The position numbers and the translations under genes are program-made. Under the pieces are notes generated by a model that saw only the letters and a program-made list of their open reading frames with translations, searched no databases and was not told where the DNA came from. DNA of 7,927 nucleotides from a bacterium (GTDB taxonomy: Bacteria > Cyanobacteriota > Vampirovibrionia > Obscuribacterales > Obscuribacteraceae), in contig JAUIJG010000245.1 of the NCBI GenBank assembly GCA_030431355.1, positions 1 through 7,927 on the forward strand. The letters run 5' to 3'. This document shows, piece after piece, positions 6,171 to 7,927 of this stretch (position 1 is the first letter of the stretch; each line of letters begins with the position of its first letter).

Positions 6171-7874
6171 TCAGTCATCAATTTCTCCAGCCCTGGCAAT
6201 CGCCAGGGCTGTTTTTATCAATGCTGTTGGAGATTTCTCGTAGACTAGAAAGCGTTCTTCCCAGACCGGTGAAAACTTCGACTTATACTGTCTCAGCCCT
6301 TTGTAGGAAAAGAATCTGTTCATATGTTCGTAGATCAAATGAACCGCCTTCTCCTCCTTGCTGGCACCGGGCTTATCACCTACCCCTGACAGTGCCGCCA
6401 GACCTAGGCTGAAGGTCTTGTATCCGCGAGAATGAAGATCCTCAAATAGTTTGGAGAATAAGTAGTCCATGGTTCCATTGGGAACTTCTTTGCGATGGCG
6501 CATCATGTCTATTGAAACTTGATTCTCAGCATAGGATCGCACTTGATTGACGAATGCTATCGCTTCTCCCTCCCGGGAGGTGAGCACATATACCGTGTCC
6601 TGCTTCAACTGCAAGCGATCGAACCAACCAAGACTGAATCCTCTCTCTTTTCTTCCGGGTAGAGAAAGCCATTCATCGGAAATGCTTTTTAGATCATCTA
6701 AAAGTGACTCGGGTAGCGGACCTTCGTGGCGGACAAGTTGATAGTTCTCTTTATCCAGTTTTTTTATGACTGATTTAAAACTTTTCTTCCTGGCAGTTTT
6801 GTCCATGAATAGATCGAGATCGACAATGGCGTCTTCTCCTACTTTTAATACTTTGAGACCGTTCGCTTTGTAGAGTTCCAGGTAGTCCGGTTTGACTTGA
6901 AGGAAGGCAATGGTCCAGTCGTTGTCGTGGCAGAACTTTTTGAATGACTTTACCAGTGGTGACAGCTCCTCTTCCGGACCGACCGGATCACCAAGGGCGA
7001 TGGCCACATTAAGAACCGCTTTGTACGCTAGAAAAGCTTCTCCGGAGGCGGAGAAGTAATAGGACTTGTCTTCAATCAGTTTGTAGTTGTCCAGAGCGTC
7101 CTTGCCATGCTTTTCAAGGATAGAAGAAGCTTGCTCTCTTTCTTTTATGGCTGTGTTCAATCGATAATTTATAGGTTGAAACAGGCACATGCCTGCGTAG
7201 AGAAATGTGCCACCTTCCAAAAGAGTTATTGAATTGAGAAACCATGTGGCGAATCGACTGCGGGCGTGAATATCTTCATTGCCTAAAAAGGCCAGCTGTG
7301 ACAGGGCGCGGAGAAAGGCTTCGCCCAGCTCAAAGTTGATTCCGAAGTCTCTTATTTCCAGGAGCCAGAATCCGATAGTGCCGTAGGCGATAAGCAGGGG
7401 CACGGAGACCAAAAGTATGAAAAGACCGTTCTTTAGATCTCCTCTCTCCGACCTTACTGTGAATCTATCTCTTAAGAAGAAGAGCAGTATTGCTGTTAGT
7501 GCCGGAGCAAGGCTGGCCAGGTTCGGCAAGAAGTGACTCAGTTCCCGGTCTTTCAACCAGACAATGTATTCCAGTCCATATCTTCCTCCATGGGCCAGGG
7601 TGGAGAAGAGGCAGCTATAAAAGGCGAGGGACCATGCCATGCGTTTGCGCTTGGCCAGGTTATAGGAGAGCAGAATCAGGAAGAGACCGAAACCCACTGA
7701 GACTAACTTTGCCCAATGGTAGTAGTCGTAGATATTGAGCAACTCAAAAAGTTTTGGGTGCCCGGATAGCCTGGTGGCCAGCGGTTGAAAAATAGCTGTG
7801 GCACCGGATAAGGTTATGAAAATGGAGATCAAGTAGATCGGTAGATTTGACTTCTTGTGAGGCTCCTCTGCCAT
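6171..7874 (-). CDS. mprF: Membrane aminoacyl-phosphatidylglycerol synthase (MprF C-terminal family, DUF2156)
   Basis: MprF-type synthases transfer lysine or alanine from charged tRNA to phosphatidylglycerol at the inner face of the membrane, lowering surface charge and giving resistance to cationic peptides. The 567 residues show about six hydrophobic segments (roughly 12-34, 55-73, 79-96, 117-134, 149-171, 208-232), with the typical DFG...F...A linker at 176-190, then a cytosolic GNAT-like double domain. Family motifs include ALGDPVG (293-299), DMMRHRKEVPNGTMDYLF (456-473), FSLGLAAL (488-495) and YKGLRQYKSKFSPVWEERFL (524-543). The separate eight-helix flippase half of full MprF proteins (about 840 residues) is absent. 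The start is ATG 7874: an in-frame TAG lies 36 bases upstream with no ATG, GTG or TTG between. A purine-rich AGGAAGGAG site is about 28 bases away, too far to be a normal Shine-Dalgarno. The amino acid donated cannot be told from sequence. Confidence 0.93.
   Translation of the reverse strand: MAEEPHKKSNLPIYLISIFITLSGATAIFQPLATRLSGHPKLFELLNIYDYYHWAKLVSVGFGLFLILLSYNLAKRKRMAWSLAFYSCLFSTLAHGGRYGLEYIVWLKDRELSHFLPNLASLAPALTAILLFFLRDRFTVRSERGDLKNGLFILLVSVPLLIAYGTIGFWLLEIRDFGINFELGEAFLRALSQLAFLGNEDIHARSRFATWFLNSITLLEGGTFLYAGMCLFQPINYRLNTAIKEREQASSILEKHGKDALDNYKLIEDKSYYFSASGEAFLAYKAVLNVAIALGDPVGPEEELSPLVKSFKKFCHDNDWTIAFLQVKPDYLELYKANGLKVLKVGEDAIVDLDLFMDKTARKKSFKSVIKKLDKENYQLVRHEGPLPESLLDDLKSISDEWLSLPGRKERGFSLGWFDRLQLKQDTVYVLTSREGEAIAFVNQVRSYAENQVSIDMMRHRKEVPNGTMDYLFSKLFEDLHSRGYKTFSLGLAALSGVGDKPGASKEEKAVHLIYEHMNRFFSYKGLRQYKSKFSPVWEERFLVYEKSPTALIKTALAIARAGEIDD
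6188..6216 (+). terminator. Intrinsic terminator of the secreted-protein gene, inside the opposite gene
   Basis: CAGCCCTGGC (6188-6197) pairs perfectly with GCCAGGGCTG (6202-6211) around an AATC loop, followed by five T (6212-6216). The 10-bp GC-rich stem plus T-run is a textbook rho-independent terminator for plus-strand transcription, 34 bases after the stop of the secreted-protein gene. It lies within codons 555-563 of the convergent synthase gene. The minus strand lacks a T-run after the stem, so it acts in one direction only. Confidence 0.9.
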
Positions 7875-7927
7875 GGACTTTTCAAGTTCCGGCAGGCTTG
7901 CTCCTTCCTAAATGTCAAGGGATTGTT

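Noticed and set aside
6161..6174. Small hairpin CTGAG-ACTA-CTCAG between the convergent genes
   Set aside because: The stem is only 5 bp and has no T-run on either strand; it is not a credible terminator for the synthase gene.
7913..7918. TTGACA on the minus strand upstream of the synthase gene as a -35 box
   Set aside because: The sequence 17 bases downstream (CTGCCG) is nothing like a -10, and other spacings are no better.

Overview
This 7.9 kb bacterial window holds six protein-coding genes and no RNA genes, insertion sequences, CRISPR arrays or phage genes. Base composition looks roughly balanced. Codon use is mixed, start codons include GTG (and possibly TTG), and Shine-Dalgarno sites are often weak or absent. 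The mix of genes (a soluble Hanks-type Ser/Thr kinase, lineage-specific coiled-coil proteins, an AlkD-like glycosylase, an MprF-type aminoacyl-phospholipid synthase) would fit an environmental Gram-negative-type bacterium. A non-photosynthetic relative of Cyanobacteria (Melainabacteria/Obscuribacterales type) or a similar lineage is my guess. The placement rests on general resemblance only and is low confidence.

Left half (1-4431), all on the minus strand and read right to left: a kinase-domain-only Ser/Thr kinase (4431-3580), then a 384-residue acidic protein with two hydrophobic segments and a short coiled coil (3516-2362, 'protein B'), then a very long coiled-coil protein that runs off the left edge (2236 to <1, at least 745 residues, 'protein A'). 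A and B look like diverged paralogues. Both have an acidic, probably disordered N-terminal region, then a short hydrophobic segment with the shared AYGGY...G.K motif, then coiled coil. Protein A's coiled coil is built on a degenerate 32-residue period (96 bp), and protein B carries one recognisable copy of the same core. Kinase, B and A form a probable co-directional cassette. Its simplest reading, an inference, is a membrane-attached filament or scaffold pair with its own kinase.

Right half: an AlkD-family DNA glycosylase (4670-5392, plus) is divergent from the kinase across a gap of about 240 bp. It is followed by a small secreted protein with a helical core and a Gly/Tyr-rich tail ending in Trp (5509-6153, plus). 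This gene converges on a membrane-bound aminoacyl-phosphatidylglycerol synthase (7874-6171, minus). The intrinsic terminator of the secreted-protein gene lies inside the last codons of the synthase gene on the other strand.

Most promising for novelty is the kinase-B-A cassette, in particular the 32-residue repeat of protein A and the motif it shares with protein B. The right half consists mostly of known families, apart from the secreted Gly/Tyr-rich protein, which I do not recognise.
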